A stretch of 64,000 nucleotides of DNA from an uncultured Sphingopyxis sp. (GTDB lineage Bacteria; Pseudomonadota; Alphaproteobacteria; Sphingomonadales; Sphingomonadaceae): NCBI RefSeq assembly GCF_900078365.1, contig NZ_LT598653.1:1922001-1986000 (forward strand), written 5' to 3'. Below, one piece after another: positions 16,391 through 27,525 of this stretch; the first letter of the stretch is position 1, and the number at the start of each line of letters is the position of its first letter. Under the pieces are notes generated by a model. It worked only from the letters and a program-made list of their open reading frames with translations. It was not told where the DNA came from and ran no database searches. Made by a program: the position numbers and the translations under genes.

Positions 16391-16482
16391 CCGTCGCCCC
16401 CGCGAAGGCGGGGGCCGCCAGCGGCCTTAATCAGCGGTGTTGCGTAAACCGACAGCGGCCCCCGCCTTCGCGGGGGCGACGG
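16391..16482. repeat. GC-rich palindromic repeat, family A, long loop, copy 2
   Basis: Same arms and similar loop sequence as the element at 9014-9106, but the loop is inverted relative to the shared right flank GTAGGCAACG. It lies between the host-attachment gene and the TauD-type gene. Confidence 0.9.
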
Positions 16483-16520
16483 TTGTAGGCAACGACCGCT
16501 CACCACCCTTGAACCGGTCG

Positions 16521-17369
16521 TCAGGCGGTCCCCTCCCACGCCGCGATCGTCGTGCGGTGGAGCAGGCGGTCGTGGCCGTCGTAACCGCCGGTTGCGCGGT
16601 GGAGCAGCGAGCGATTGTCCCACATGACGAGCATGTCGGGTTCCCAGGCGTGGCTGTAGCGGAACTCTTCGCGCCCTTGCCACTGGATGAGTTCGTAAAG
16701 GAGGGGCAGAGCCTCGCTATCGTCGAGGCCGTCGAAGCCGATGATATAGCCCGCGCAGCCGAAGAGGCCGAGGCGGCCGGTTTCGGGATGCGCGCGCACG
16801 AAGGGGTGGAGCCAGGTTTCGAGCGCCTCCTCGTCCGACCGGATATCCATGCTGCGGTTCTTGTCCTTCGCGCCGTACATGCCCTGCGGCGCATAGCCGT
16901 TCCGCGCGCTGTGGATTGCCTGCAACCCCTCGATGCGTGCGCGCAGATCGGCGGGCATCGCGTCGAGCGCGGCGTGCTGATTCGCAAATTCGGTGTTGCC
17001 GCCGACGGGCGGTATGGTGATGCCGAACAGGCAGGTGCCCGCGGGCGGACGGGCCTGAAAGCTCCAGTCGCTGTGCCAGTTTTCGGCGAAGAGCGGGGCG
17101 GTCTCGTCGGCCTTTCGCTTCACCGCGATGATATGTTCGCGGCCCGGGATCGGGCGGATGAAGGGATCGTCGCCGAAGCCGCCGAAATAGCCGGTGAAAC
17201 GCTCGAGATCGTCGTCGCTCATCTTCTGGTCGGGAAAGGCGAGGACATGATGGTCGAGCCATGCGGCGCGGATATTCGCGATCGTCCCGGCATCAAGCGG
17301 TTGCGTCAGGTCGACCCCGGTCACGCGCGCGCCGCACGCCTGACCGCTGGGGGTGATGGTGAGCGTCAT
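16521..17369 (-). CDS. TauD/TfdA family Fe(II)/2-oxoglutarate dioxygenase
   Basis: A 282-residue non-heme iron dioxygenase. The iron-binding HxD is in FAENWHSDWSF and the distal histidine in SLLHRATGGYDGHDRLLHR, where a following Arg contacts 2-oxoglutarate. VTGVDLTQPLD and WLDHHVLAFPDQ at the N-terminus are typical of TauD-like proteins. No taurine or sulfonate transport genes are nearby, so the substrate is open; alpha-ketoglutarate-dependent taurine or related organosulfur cleavage is the family's usual role. Confidence 0.85.
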   Translation of the reverse strand: MTLTITPSGQACGARVTGVDLTQPLDAGTIANIRAAWLDHHVLAFPDQKMSDDDLERFTGYFGGFGDDPFIRPIPGREHIIAVKRKADETAPLFAENWHSDWSFQARPPAGTCLFGITIPPVGGNTEFANQHAALDAMPADLRARIEGLQAIHSARNGYAPQGMYGAKDKNRSMDIRSDEEALETWLHPFVRAHPETGRLGLFGCAGYIIGFDGLDDSEALPLLYELIQWQGREEFRYSHAWEPDMLVMWDNRSLLHRATGGYDGHDRLLHRTTIAAWEGTA

Positions 17370-17537
17370 GGGAAGCGATGGTGCGCCGATTGCGGCGCGC
17401 GGTCAATCGGGAGCGGCAGGGCGCCCCGAAATATCGCCGAGTTGATGCGGGGCGGGGTGCGGAAGCATCGGCAATTCAGCGGGGCGCCATCTTTGCGGTC
17501 CTAATCTGCTCCACGGGGGGCAAGATGGAGAAGACAG

Positions 17538-17921
17538 ATGTTCCTGCTCAAGAAATTGGCGTTGGCGGCGTTGATTGGCGCCAGCACCGTCGCGGCATTG
17601 CCCGCCGAGGCGGAGGCGCGCGACCGCCATCACCGCCATGGCTATTATGGCGACCGCGATTATCGCGATTACCGGCGCGACTATCGACGCGATTACAGGC
17701 GCGACTATCGCCGCGATTACCGGCGCAGCCACTATCGCGACCGCCGCTATTATTGCCGCCGCGGCAGCGGCACCACGGGGCTGATCGTCGGCGGCGCCGC
17801 AGGCGCTTTGCTCGGGCGCGAGGTCGATCGTTACGGCGACCGTCTGCCGGGCACGATCATCGGCGGCGCCGCGGGCGCGCTGATCGGACGCGAGATCGAT
17901 CGCGGCGGCCGCCGCTGCTGA
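17538..17921 (+). CDS. Glycine-zipper 2TM protein with YRRD repeats
   Basis: A 127-residue exported protein. A signal peptide (about residues 1-29, ending AEA) is followed by a His/Arg/Tyr-rich region in which the tetrapeptide RRDY recurs five times with a matching 12-bp DNA periodicity (about 17657-17725). The C-terminal half contains two glycine-zipper segments, LIVGGAAGALLGREVD and IIGGAAGALIGREID, the pattern of the Rick_17kDa_Anti/glycine-zipper 2TM family of outer-membrane-associated proteins. Function is unknown; envelope integrity is the usual suggestion. Confidence 0.75.
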   Translation: MFLLKKLALAALIGASTVAALPAEAEARDRHHRHGYYGDRDYRDYRRDYRRDYRRDYRRDYRRSHYRDRRYYCRRGSGTTGLIVGGAAGALLGREVDRYGDRLPGTIIGGAAGALIGREIDRGGRRC

Positions 17922-18068
17922 TCGGCGGCGGGGGTGCCGGCTGGCGCCCGCGCCGCGCGAGCCACGGTTCGCGCCGGCGCGGCGTCACGGTCGTTTGCGG
18001 TCTGCGAATAAGAGCGTAGAGTGGTATCCGGCGGAAGATCGTCCCGCCGTTCCTGGTGGAGGCCGCTA

Positions 18069-18629
18069 ATGAAGTTCCTGGCAAAATTCGCGGTGGCGGC
18101 TGGCTGCGGCGTGTCGCTGGCCGTTGTCGCGCCCCAGGGCATCGCGGCGCTCCAGCAAGGGGCGAAAGCGCCCGATTTCACGCTGAGTGCGGCGCAGGGT
18201 GGCAAGCCGTTCAGCCTGTCCTTGCAACAGACGCTGAAAAAGGGGCCGGTGGTGCTCTATTTCTTTCCCGCCGCCTTCACACCCGGCTGCACGATGGAGG
18301 CGCATCTGTTCGCCGAGGCGAGCGACGATTTCAACAAGCTCGGCGCGCGCGTCGTCGGCGTCACCGCGGGCAATATCGAGCGCGTCGCCGAATTTTCGAA
18401 ATCCGAATGCCGCGACAAATTTGCCGTTGCCGCCGATCCGGGCGCGAAGGTCGCGGCGAAATATGATTCGACCATGCGGCGTCCCGACGGGACGATGCTT
18501 TCGAACCGGACATCCTATGTCATCGCGCCGAACGGAACGATCCTGCTGAGCTACACCGACAGCAAGCCGCAGGCGCATGTCGAAAAGACGATGGCCGCGG
18601 TGCGCGCATGGAAGGCTCGGCGGCGCTGA
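18069..18629 (+). CDS. Exported Bcp/PrxQ-type peroxiredoxin
   Basis: Thiol peroxidase of 186 residues with an N-terminal signal peptide (about 1-27), so it should act in the periplasm. The peroxidatic Cys74 lies in AFTPGCTMEAHLF, the TPGCT motif of PrxQ/Bcp enzymes; Cys114 (KSECRDKF) could be the resolving cysteine although it is further away than the usual i+5 position. GGTGGAGG precedes the ATG at 18069; the reading frame extends 16 codons further upstream without a signal-like start. Confidence 0.85.
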   Translation: MKFLAKFAVAAGCGVSLAVVAPQGIAALQQGAKAPDFTLSAAQGGKPFSLSLQQTLKKGPVVLYFFPAAFTPGCTMEAHLFAEASDDFNKLGARVVGVTAGNIERVAEFSKSECRDKFAVAADPGAKVAAKYDSTMRRPDGTMLSNRTSYVIAPNGTILLSYTDSKPQAHVEKTMAAVRAWKARRR

Positions 18630-18682
18630 GCCGGGCGACGTTTGCGGAATGCCTGTTTGCGGCCGATTGCGGCCGTTGCTCT

Positions 18683-18797
18683 CCCCTCCCGCTTGCGGGA
18701 GGGGTTGGGGGTGGGCAGCGACGCCGCGATTGCCCACCCCGCTGCAACTAGCGAACAAGTTCGCAAGTTTCGCTGCCCCTCCCGCCTGCGGGAGGGG
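18683..18797. repeat. 115-bp composite palindromic element, copy 2
   Basis: Aligns end to end with the reverse complement of 5227-5341. Both terminal hairpins (CCCCTCCCGC/GCGGGAGGGG) and the inner GCGAACAAGTTCGC palindrome differ from copy 1 by paired, pairing-preserving changes. Confidence 0.85.
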
Positions 18798-18892
18798 AAA
18801 CCAGTTCAACAGCTCAACGGCAGTTCCCCACCCAAAAACGGTCATTCACATCGCAAGGCGGTGCTGTGGAGTCCCGGGCGGGCCTTTGGAAA

Positions 18893-19197
18893 TCAATCGT
18901 GCCTTTGCAGGCTCACGACCGCGTGGATCGGCAGTTCGGCGTAGATATGCGGGAAAAGATCGCCACCGCGCGCGGGCTCCCAACGGACAGCGTCGCCGAG
19001 GCAGGCGAGATCCACCTCGGCGATCATCAACCCGGTCTGGTCCGCGAAATATTTGGCGATCGTCGCCTCGAGCTGCTCGGCGGTCGACAGGTGGATATAG
19101 CCGTCGGCAATATCCACCGGCGCGCCCCGGAACACGCGTTCACGCTCGAAATCGGCCCATTGCTGTGCGGTGAGCACCTTGAAGGCCGTCGCGGGCG

Positions 19198-19201
<4 letters not shown>
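18893..19201 (-). CDS. DUF952 domain-containing protein
   Basis: A 102-residue cytoplasmic protein of the DUF952 family, recognised by AFKVLTAQQWADFERE, GYIHLSTAEQLEATIAKYF and a late HIYAELPIHAVV. The fold resembles glutathione S-transferase or ADP-ribosyl-related small domains in some reports, but no activity is established. Its ATG overlaps the gyrA stop (ATGA), so it is translationally coupled behind gyrase subunit A. Confidence 0.85.
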
Positions 19202-21942
<2,741 letters not shown>

Positions 21943-22120
21943 GACCCGGCCTTTTTCTGCTCTTTCGGGAGATGGGCTTGGTCTAGCCGATGGGGGCAGG
22001 AAAGACCAGCGATTCGGTCGGTTTTCGGGAGATTTTTTGCGATCTTCGACATTGCCGGGACGTTCTCGATTCTGCTGTTCTTCCAGAGGCTTGCCACGAC
22101 GTCATAACATCCACTTCTTC

Positions 22121-22196
22121 GTCATCCCGGCGAAGGCCGGGATCTCGCCATCTCGCTGCCATGCACCGGCGAGATCCCGGCCTTCGCCGGGATGAC
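22121..22196. repeat. Palindromic repeat, family C, copy 1
   Basis: Arms GTCATCCCGGCGAAGGCCGG and its complement, extended inward by GATCTCGCC/GGCGAGATC. It lies in the 340-bp gap between gyrA and the next gene; the remainder of that gap should carry the gyrA promoter, which I cannot define. Confidence 0.85.
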
Positions 22197-22282
22197 GAGA
22201 GTTGTTGTGGTGGGTCTTGCCAATCGCTTCGCTGTCCCTAAAGCTTCGCCGCGATGACCGCTGCCGAGAAATATTGGCGCCG

Positions 22283-23497
22283 ATGGCCCTGATTGCGCTG
22301 GTCGGCGCTTCCGAAACGCTGCCCGACGGGACGCTGCGCGCGCTCGTCACCGTCGCCGGCGAGCCGCTGATCGAGCGCCAGGCGGCGCGCCTGGCCGATG
22401 TCGGGGTGACGCATATCGCGGTCGCGGTCGGCGCGGTGCCGGGCGAGCTGCTGGCGACCTGCGACCGCATCCGCCGCCGGGGGATGAAGGTCACGCCGGT
22501 GCGCGCGGCGAGCGACCTCGTCCCGCTGGTCGAGGGTGACGACCGGATCATCCTCGTCGCCGACGGGCTGCGCGCCGGCGGCACTCATTATGCGGCGATC
22601 GCGAAGCCCGGATCGCCCGCGATCCTCGTCACCGGCGACACGATGCTGACGCAGGGGTTCGAGCGGATCGACGCGACGCGGCGCTGGGGCGGGCTCGCCT
22701 CGATCTCGCAGCCGATGGTCGCCGAACTCGCCGGCATGCCCGGCGAATGGGACATGATGCTGACCCTGCTGCGCCTAGCGGTGCAGGCGGGGGCGCGGCG
22801 GCTCTATTGCGAGCCCGCCCTGTTCGAACAGGGCGAGATCGCGATCGTCGCCGACCGCCCGACCGCGGCGCTGATCGAGCAAGCGAGCCTGCAACAGGTC
22901 GAATATGGCGGCATGGGGCTCGGGCGGTCGGCGATCATGATGCCGGTCATCCGGCTGGCGGGACCGCTGCTCGTCAAATCGCCGGCGACCGCGCGCTATC
23001 TTCCTTATGTCACCGCGCTCCTGTGGGTGGCGGTCGCGCTGCTCGCCGCCAGCGGCCTCGCGGCGGCGGGGGCGCTCGTCGCGATTCTCGGCGGGCTGGG
23101 GCTGGCGGCGATGCGTTTCCTGTCGGCGTTTCGCGCCGAAAGCGCGGCGCAGGACCGCGCGCGCGACGTCATCCGGACTTTCGCCTGGGTGCTGCTCGCC
23201 GTCTTTCCCTGGCTGCTGTCGCTCGCCGGGCCGGGACAGAAGATGCCGCCCTTTTCGGAAGCCGCGCTCGCGCCGTGCCTCGCCGCGACGATCCTGCTCG
23301 CGCGTGCGCTTTACGAAGATTCGGGAGAGCGGCGGCGCTTTCACTGGCTGCTTCCCGACGCGGACGAGGCGTGGATTTTGCTCGCGCCCGCGCTGCTGTT
23401 CGGCTTCGCGCCGCTGATGTTCGCGATCCTGCCGTTGCTCGCGCTGTTCCAGATCCTGCTCTGGCTCCGCCTCGCGCGCCGCCCGGAGGCGCGATAA
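22283..23497 (+). CDS. Nucleotidyltransferase-like protein with C-terminal membrane domain
   Basis: A 404-residue protein of unknown function. Residues 1-120 resemble the GT-A/NTP-transferase fold: LVTVAGEPLIERQAARLADVGV matches the segment after the nucleotide loop, and IILVADGL the metal-site strand, but the classical GxG-x2-R start is degenerate (ALVGASETLPDGTLRA). Residues about 245-400 contain four to six hydrophobic segments. The arrangement recalls fusions of sugar-nucleotide transferases with CDP-alcohol phosphatidyltransferases, yet the DG-x2-AR signature is absent. The ATG at 22283 opens the conserved-looking domain. Confidence 0.6.
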   Translation: MALIALVGASETLPDGTLRALVTVAGEPLIERQAARLADVGVTHIAVAVGAVPGELLATCDRIRRRGMKVTPVRAASDLVPLVEGDDRIILVADGLRAGGTHYAAIAKPGSPAILVTGDTMLTQGFERIDATRRWGGLASISQPMVAELAGMPGEWDMMLTLLRLAVQAGARRLYCEPALFEQGEIAIVADRPTAALIEQASLQQVEYGGMGLGRSAIMMPVIRLAGPLLVKSPATARYLPYVTALLWVAVALLAASGLAAAGALVAILGGLGLAAMRFLSAFRAESAAQDRARDVIRTFAWVLLAVFPWLLSLAGPGQKMPPFSEAALAPCLAATILLARALYEDSGERRRFHWLLPDADEAWILLAPALLFGFAPLMFAILPLLALFQILLWLRLARRPEAR

Positions 23498-23515
23498 AAC
23501 AACAGCCTTCAAGGT

Positions 23516-23529
23516 TTAAGGCCTATTAA
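23516..23529 (+). promoter_or_regulatory. CtrA-like element TTAA-N6-TTAA
   Basis: TTAAGGCCTATTAA followed by C lies 27 bp before the gene at 23556. It is one base short of the CtrA consensus spacing (N7), so binding is uncertain. Confidence 0.3.
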
Positions 23530-23555
23530 CGTCATGCTGATATTGGCGGACGCGC

Positions 23556-24479
23556 ATGAGTGAATCACTCTTCTCTCCCGGCATCGACCCGCCGTCGCCG
23601 ACGCTGTCGGCGCGCTTGCGCGAGCTGGCGGATTATCTGGCCGCGCCCGCCGCGGGCCGGCTGACTGAGGAGCAGCGCGCGCTGTCGCTGGGGATCGCGC
23701 GGCGGATGGTCGCCGACGTCGCGGCGCGGCTCGACCCCGCCATCGACATCAGCCGATTGTGGAGCGAGTGGCTCGCTGGCGGGCTGCCCTCCGCAACCCG
23801 ATTGGCAGCAATCTGCTTCGCGCGCGCCGAGGAGCATCGCTGGCGCGAACAGTCGGCGCAGCGTAGCAGTCCGCCGCCTCTGTTGTCCGACGCTGAAGCG
23901 GCGGATCACGAGGGGGCCGCCGCTGCCGAAGCCCTGTCCGATGTCGACCGCGCCCATCTGGCGGTGCGGATCGCCGACCGCCGGCGCTTCGACGCGCTCG
24001 GCAATCCGGCGGTCGCAATCGCCGACCTCGATCCCGAGATTTTCCGGACGCTATTGCTCGACATTGCCGCGTGGCGGCTGGCCGAGGTGAGCAAGGATGC
24101 GAAGCGCGCCGCCGAGCTTGGCGATGCCGTGCGCGCGGAGACCGACAGGCAGGCGAAGGAAAGCGGGATCGCCGACGCGGGCCGGGCCTATCATGCCGCG
24201 CTCGGCGCCGATGCGTCCGATGCGGCGGCGGCTGCGATCGCGCGGCACGACTGGCCGGTGCTGATCGCGCTCGCGGCGGCGGCGCATCGCCGCGGCTACG
24301 ACGATATGGCGCTCGCGCTGCTGACCGCCGAGAGTGCGGCGCTGCCTTCGCTGTTCGCGCCGCTGCGCCTCGACCATGTCGCGCTGGCGCCGCTCGAGGC
24401 ATCGCTGGCGATGCTGCCGTCGCGCGCGGTGGGCGATGCGGGCCATGACCAATTCCCGGCTGCGGAGCGTGCGCGGTGA
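23556..24479 (+). CDS. Alpha-helical protein upstream of a kinase homologue, unknown function
   Basis: A 307-residue, Ala- and Arg-rich soluble protein with no signal peptide or membrane segment. Most of it is predicted helical, with repeats of the type DWPVLIALAAAAHRRGYDDMALALL, reminiscent of HEAT- or DUF2336-like helical repeats, but I cannot assign a family. It overlaps the downstream kinase homologue by four bases, so the two are translationally coupled and probably work together. The N-terminal segment ALSLGIARRMVADVAARLDP may be a separate helical unit. Confidence 0.7.
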   Translation: MSESLFSPGIDPPSPTLSARLRELADYLAAPAAGRLTEEQRALSLGIARRMVADVAARLDPAIDISRLWSEWLAGGLPSATRLAAICFARAEEHRWREQSAQRSSPPPLLSDAEAADHEGAAAAEALSDVDRAHLAVRIADRRRFDALGNPAVAIADLDPEIFRTLLLDIAAWRLAEVSKDAKRAAELGDAVRAETDRQAKESGIADAGRAYHAALGADASDAAAAAIARHDWPVLIALAAAAHRRGYDDMALALLTAESAALPSLFAPLRLDHVALAPLEASLAMLPSRAVGDAGHDQFPAAERAR

Positions 24480-25837
24480 CCGAGCGCGTCATCCGGGGCC
24501 GCATCGACCGGTCGGGCGCGCTGGTGAGCGCCGACGCGCCGCTGCTGCGCCTGCAACAGCGCGCGGGCGCGGGGCTCGACAAGCCGCTCGCGCTGCCGCA
24601 TCTCGCACGCCTCGTCACGCTGGCGCAGCGATTGCACCGCGACATCAGCCGGCCGCTCTATGCGGCCGACGACCATAGCGACATTCACGCGCTCGTTCGC
24701 ATCACCCCCGACGCCGACGGCGCGAGCCTCGAGATCACCGACTGGCGCGCGCGGCCGCTGGTCCAGCCGCAGGTGCCGCCGATCGCCGAGGGCGCGGTGG
24801 TTCCGCAAAGCTGGACGTGGGAATGCGACCAGCAATTGCGCATCGTCGCGCTGCGCGCCGCCCCCGGCGCCCTGCCGGTGCCCGAAGGCTGGGAAGGGCG
24901 CTCGCTGTCCGAACTGTTCGAGCTTCAGCCCGACGCGGACGGCCGCTTTCCCGTGCTGCGCGCGCTGGCGCGGCAGGCGCGCTTCGAGGGGCAGCGCGTC
25001 CGGGTCGCGGAGGCGGCGATGACACTTGCCGGCGAAGCCCTGTTCGACGCGACGGGACGCTTCACCGGCTTTCGCGGCAGCGCGGTCGCCACCGAAGCGC
25101 AGCCCGCGGCCGAGCACAAGACGCCCGGCGCGCTCGTCGATCCGGCTTTCGGATCGCTGCCGCTGTCGGACCCGCAGTTCGGCCGCCGCATCGACGGCGC
25201 GCTGCGCGGGCCATTGAGCCGCATCATCGCGACGGCCGAGACGATTTCGGGACAGTTCGACGGGCCGATCCGCGCAGATTATGCACGCTACGCGGGCGAC
25301 ATCGCTCACGCGGGGCGCCACTTGCTCGGCCTCGTCGACGACCTTGCCGACCTCCAGAATATCGAGCGTCCGGGCTTCAAGGCGGCGCGCGACGAAATCG
25401 ATCTCGGCGATCTCGCCCGCCGTGCCGTCGGCCTGCTCGGCATGAAGGCCGAGGAAAAGGGCATCCGCATCGATGCGCCGCGCACCGACGACCGGGCGCC
25501 GGCTTTTGGCGAGTTCCGGCGCGTGCTGCAGGTGCTGCTCAACCTGCTCGGCAACGCGATCCGCTATTCGCCCGAAAATTCGCAGATATGGATCCGCGTC
25601 GACCGTGAGGAGGGCCGCGCGACGGTGACCGTCGCCGACCAGGGGCAGGGGATCGACGCCGAGCAGCAGGCGGTGGTGTTCGAGAAATTCGAACGGCTCG
25701 GACGCACCGACAGCGGCGGATCGGGGCTGGGACTCTATATCGCCCGCCGGCTGGCGCGCGCGATGGACGGCGATCTGACGGTCGACAGCGCGCCGGGGCA
25801 GGGCGCGCGGTTTACTTTGAGCCTGCCGGCGCGTTAG
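24476..25837 (+). CDS. Sensor histidine kinase homologue lacking the phospho-acceptor His
   Basis: A 453-residue soluble protein. Residues 110-205 look like a PAS-type sensor. The DHp region (about 233-305) aligns with HisKA domains through GALRGPLSRIIATAETI and HAGRHLLGLVDDLADLQNIE, but the His of the H-box H-E-L-R-T-P-L is Gly241. The ATPase domain appears intact: N-box LLNLLGNAIRYSP (Asn356, Asn360), G1 DQGQG (388-392) and G2 GGSGLGL (414-420). It therefore may bind ATP without autophosphorylating, as in DivL-like regulators. It is coupled to the helical protein upstream. Confidence 0.82.
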   Translation: MTERVIRGRIDRSGALVSADAPLLRLQQRAGAGLDKPLALPHLARLVTLAQRLHRDISRPLYAADDHSDIHALVRITPDADGASLEITDWRARPLVQPQVPPIAEGAVVPQSWTWECDQQLRIVALRAAPGALPVPEGWEGRSLSELFELQPDADGRFPVLRALARQARFEGQRVRVAEAAMTLAGEALFDATGRFTGFRGSAVATEAQPAAEHKTPGALVDPAFGSLPLSDPQFGRRIDGALRGPLSRIIATAETISGQFDGPIRADYARYAGDIAHAGRHLLGLVDDLADLQNIERPGFKAARDEIDLGDLARRAVGLLGMKAEEKGIRIDAPRTDDRAPAFGEFRRVLQVLLNLLGNAIRYSPENSQIWIRVDREEGRATVTVADQGQGIDAEQQAVVFEKFERLGRTDSGGSGLGLYIARRLARAMDGDLTVDSAPGQGARFTLSLPAR

Positions 25838-25872
25838 CCGGCTTTGGGCTGGGAGCGGACACACCAAACACT

Positions 25873-25944
25873 CGTCATTCCCGCGAAAGCGGGAACCCAG
25901 CGAGCTGACGTCGCTACTGGGTTCCCGCTTTCGCGGGAATGACG
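25873..25944. repeat. Palindromic repeat, family B, copy 2
   Basis: Perfect arms CGTCATTCCCGCGAAAGCGG / CCGCTTTCGCGGGAATGACG with a loop carrying CCCAG/CTGGG. It lies between the convergent kinase homologue and trpE. Confidence 0.88.
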
Positions 25945-26000
25945 AAGTATAAGGGAGGCCGCAGTTCACGGCCGATAGCCGCCTTCCTGCGGATCAGCGC

Positions 26001-27518
26001 CTACTGCCCATATCCCGGCGTGCCTGCCAACCGCACGGCTTCGCGTGCCGCCGCGAAGAGGGCGCCGGCTTTCGCCTCGCACTCGCGCTGTTCATAGGCG
26101 GGATCGCTGTCGGCGACGATGCCCGCGCCGGCCTGGACGTGCATTTCGCCATCCTTGACGATCGCGGTCCTGAGTACGATGCAGCTGTCCATGTTGCCGT
26201 CAGGGGCGAAATAGCCGACGCCGCCCGCGTAGGGCCCGCGCGCGTCGGCTTCGAGTTCGGCGATGATCTGGCACGCGCGCACTTTAGGAGCGCCGCTGAC
26301 CGTGCCGGCGGGAAAGCCGGCGAACAGCGCGTCGATCGCGTCCTTGCCGGGCGCGATGCGGCCGATGACGTTCGAGACGATGTGCATGACGTGGCTGTAG
26401 AACTCGACCGTATAGCTGTCGGTGACGGTCACGCTGCCGCCCACCGCTGCGCGGCCGACGTCGTTGCGGCCGAGGTCGAGCAGCATCAGATGTTCGGCGC
26501 GTTCCTTGGGATCGGCGAGCAGGCTGTCGCGATTCTCGACATCCTCGGCGCTGGTGCGGCCGCGCGGGCGGGTGCCCGCGATCGGACGGATCGTGATCTC
26601 GCCATCCCTGACCCGCACGAGAATCTCCGGTGACGAGCCGATCAGCGCGAAGCCCGGCAGATCGAGGAAATAGAGGAAGGGCGAGGGGTTCACGCGGCGG
26701 AGCGCGCGATAGAGGTCGAAGGGCGGCAGGTCGAACGGCGTCGAGAAGCGCTGCGACAGCACGACCTGAAAAATGTCGCCCGCGGCGATATAGCCCTTCG
26801 CCGCGGCGACCATTTCGGCGAAGCGCGCGGGCGTGGTGGCGGGGTCGGCGGCGATCGCTTCGGGCAGCGCCGCCGTCGTCGCGCGATCGGCGTGCGCGCT
26901 GGCGCTCGACAGGCGCGCGGCGATGGTGTCGAGACGATCCTGCGCGGCGTCGATCATCCGGTCGATCGCGCCATGGGCGTCGGGCCAGATCGGCGCGATC
27001 AGAAACAGTTCGTCGGCGAGCCGGTCGAAGACGAGGATCACCGTCGGGCGCACGAAGATCATGTCGGGCAGGCCGAGGCCCGCCCCCGGCGCGCGCGGGA
27101 TGCGCTCGACAAGGCCGATCGTCTCATAAGCGAAAAAGCCGACGAGCGTTGCGAGTGCCTTCGGCAGCCCCTCGGGCACGTCGAAGCGGCATTCGGCGAC
27201 GAGGTCACGCAGCGCCTGCAGCGCGCCGGTTTCGAGCGGCGCGAAGGCCGTGCGGTCGCGGCGCCAGTCGCGGTTGAGCCGCGCGGCATCGCCGGTGACC
27301 TCGAACATCAGGTCGGGGTCTAGCCCGATCAGGCTGTAGCGTCCGCGCGTCTCGCCGCTCTCGACCGATTCGAGCACCCAGTCGCCGCGCCCCGGATCAA
27401 TCAGCTTGAGCGCCGCCGAGACGGGGGTTTCGATGTCGGCGATCAGCCGCTGCCAGACGACCGCGCCGCGTCCCTGCGCCAGCGCCTCGAGCGCGGCGGC
27501 TCTTCCCTCGATGCTCAC
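26001..27518 (-). CDS. trpE: Anthranilate synthase component I
   Basis: Converts chorismate to anthranilate in tryptophan synthesis with a glutamine amidotransferase partner. The 505-residue protein has the tryptophan-binding region VLESVESGETRGRYSLIG in the N-terminal half and the chorismate-binding domain with GDIFQVVLSQRFS, IRPIAGTRPRGRT, LLDLGRNDVGR and VSGAPKVRACQII. The start is GTG, seven bases after the ppiD stop, so ppiD and trpE form an operon. trpG is not in the window. The LES motif suggests feedback inhibition by tryptophan. Confidence 0.94.
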   Translation of the reverse strand: MSIEGRAAALEALAQGRGAVVWQRLIADIETPVSAALKLIDPGRGDWVLESVESGETRGRYSLIGLDPDLMFEVTGDAARLNRDWRRDRTAFAPLETGALQALRDLVAECRFDVPEGLPKALATLVGFFAYETIGLVERIPRAPGAGLGLPDMIFVRPTVILVFDRLADELFLIAPIWPDAHGAIDRMIDAAQDRLDTIAARLSSASAHADRATTAALPEAIAADPATTPARFAEMVAAAKGYIAAGDIFQVVLSQRFSTPFDLPPFDLYRALRRVNPSPFLYFLDLPGFALIGSSPEILVRVRDGEITIRPIAGTRPRGRTSAEDVENRDSLLADPKERAEHLMLLDLGRNDVGRAAVGGSVTVTDSYTVEFYSHVMHIVSNVIGRIAPGKDAIDALFAGFPAGTVSGAPKVRACQIIAELEADARGPYAGGVGYFAPDGNMDSCIVLRTAIVKDGEMHVQAGAGIVADSDPAYEQRECEAKAGALFAAAREAVRLAGTPGYGQ

Positions 27519-27525
27519 GCCGGCC

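Noticed and set aside
17650..17725. Short tandem DNA repeat as a CRISPR array
   Set aside because: The unit is 12 bp without spacers and is in frame within a coding sequence (RRDY).
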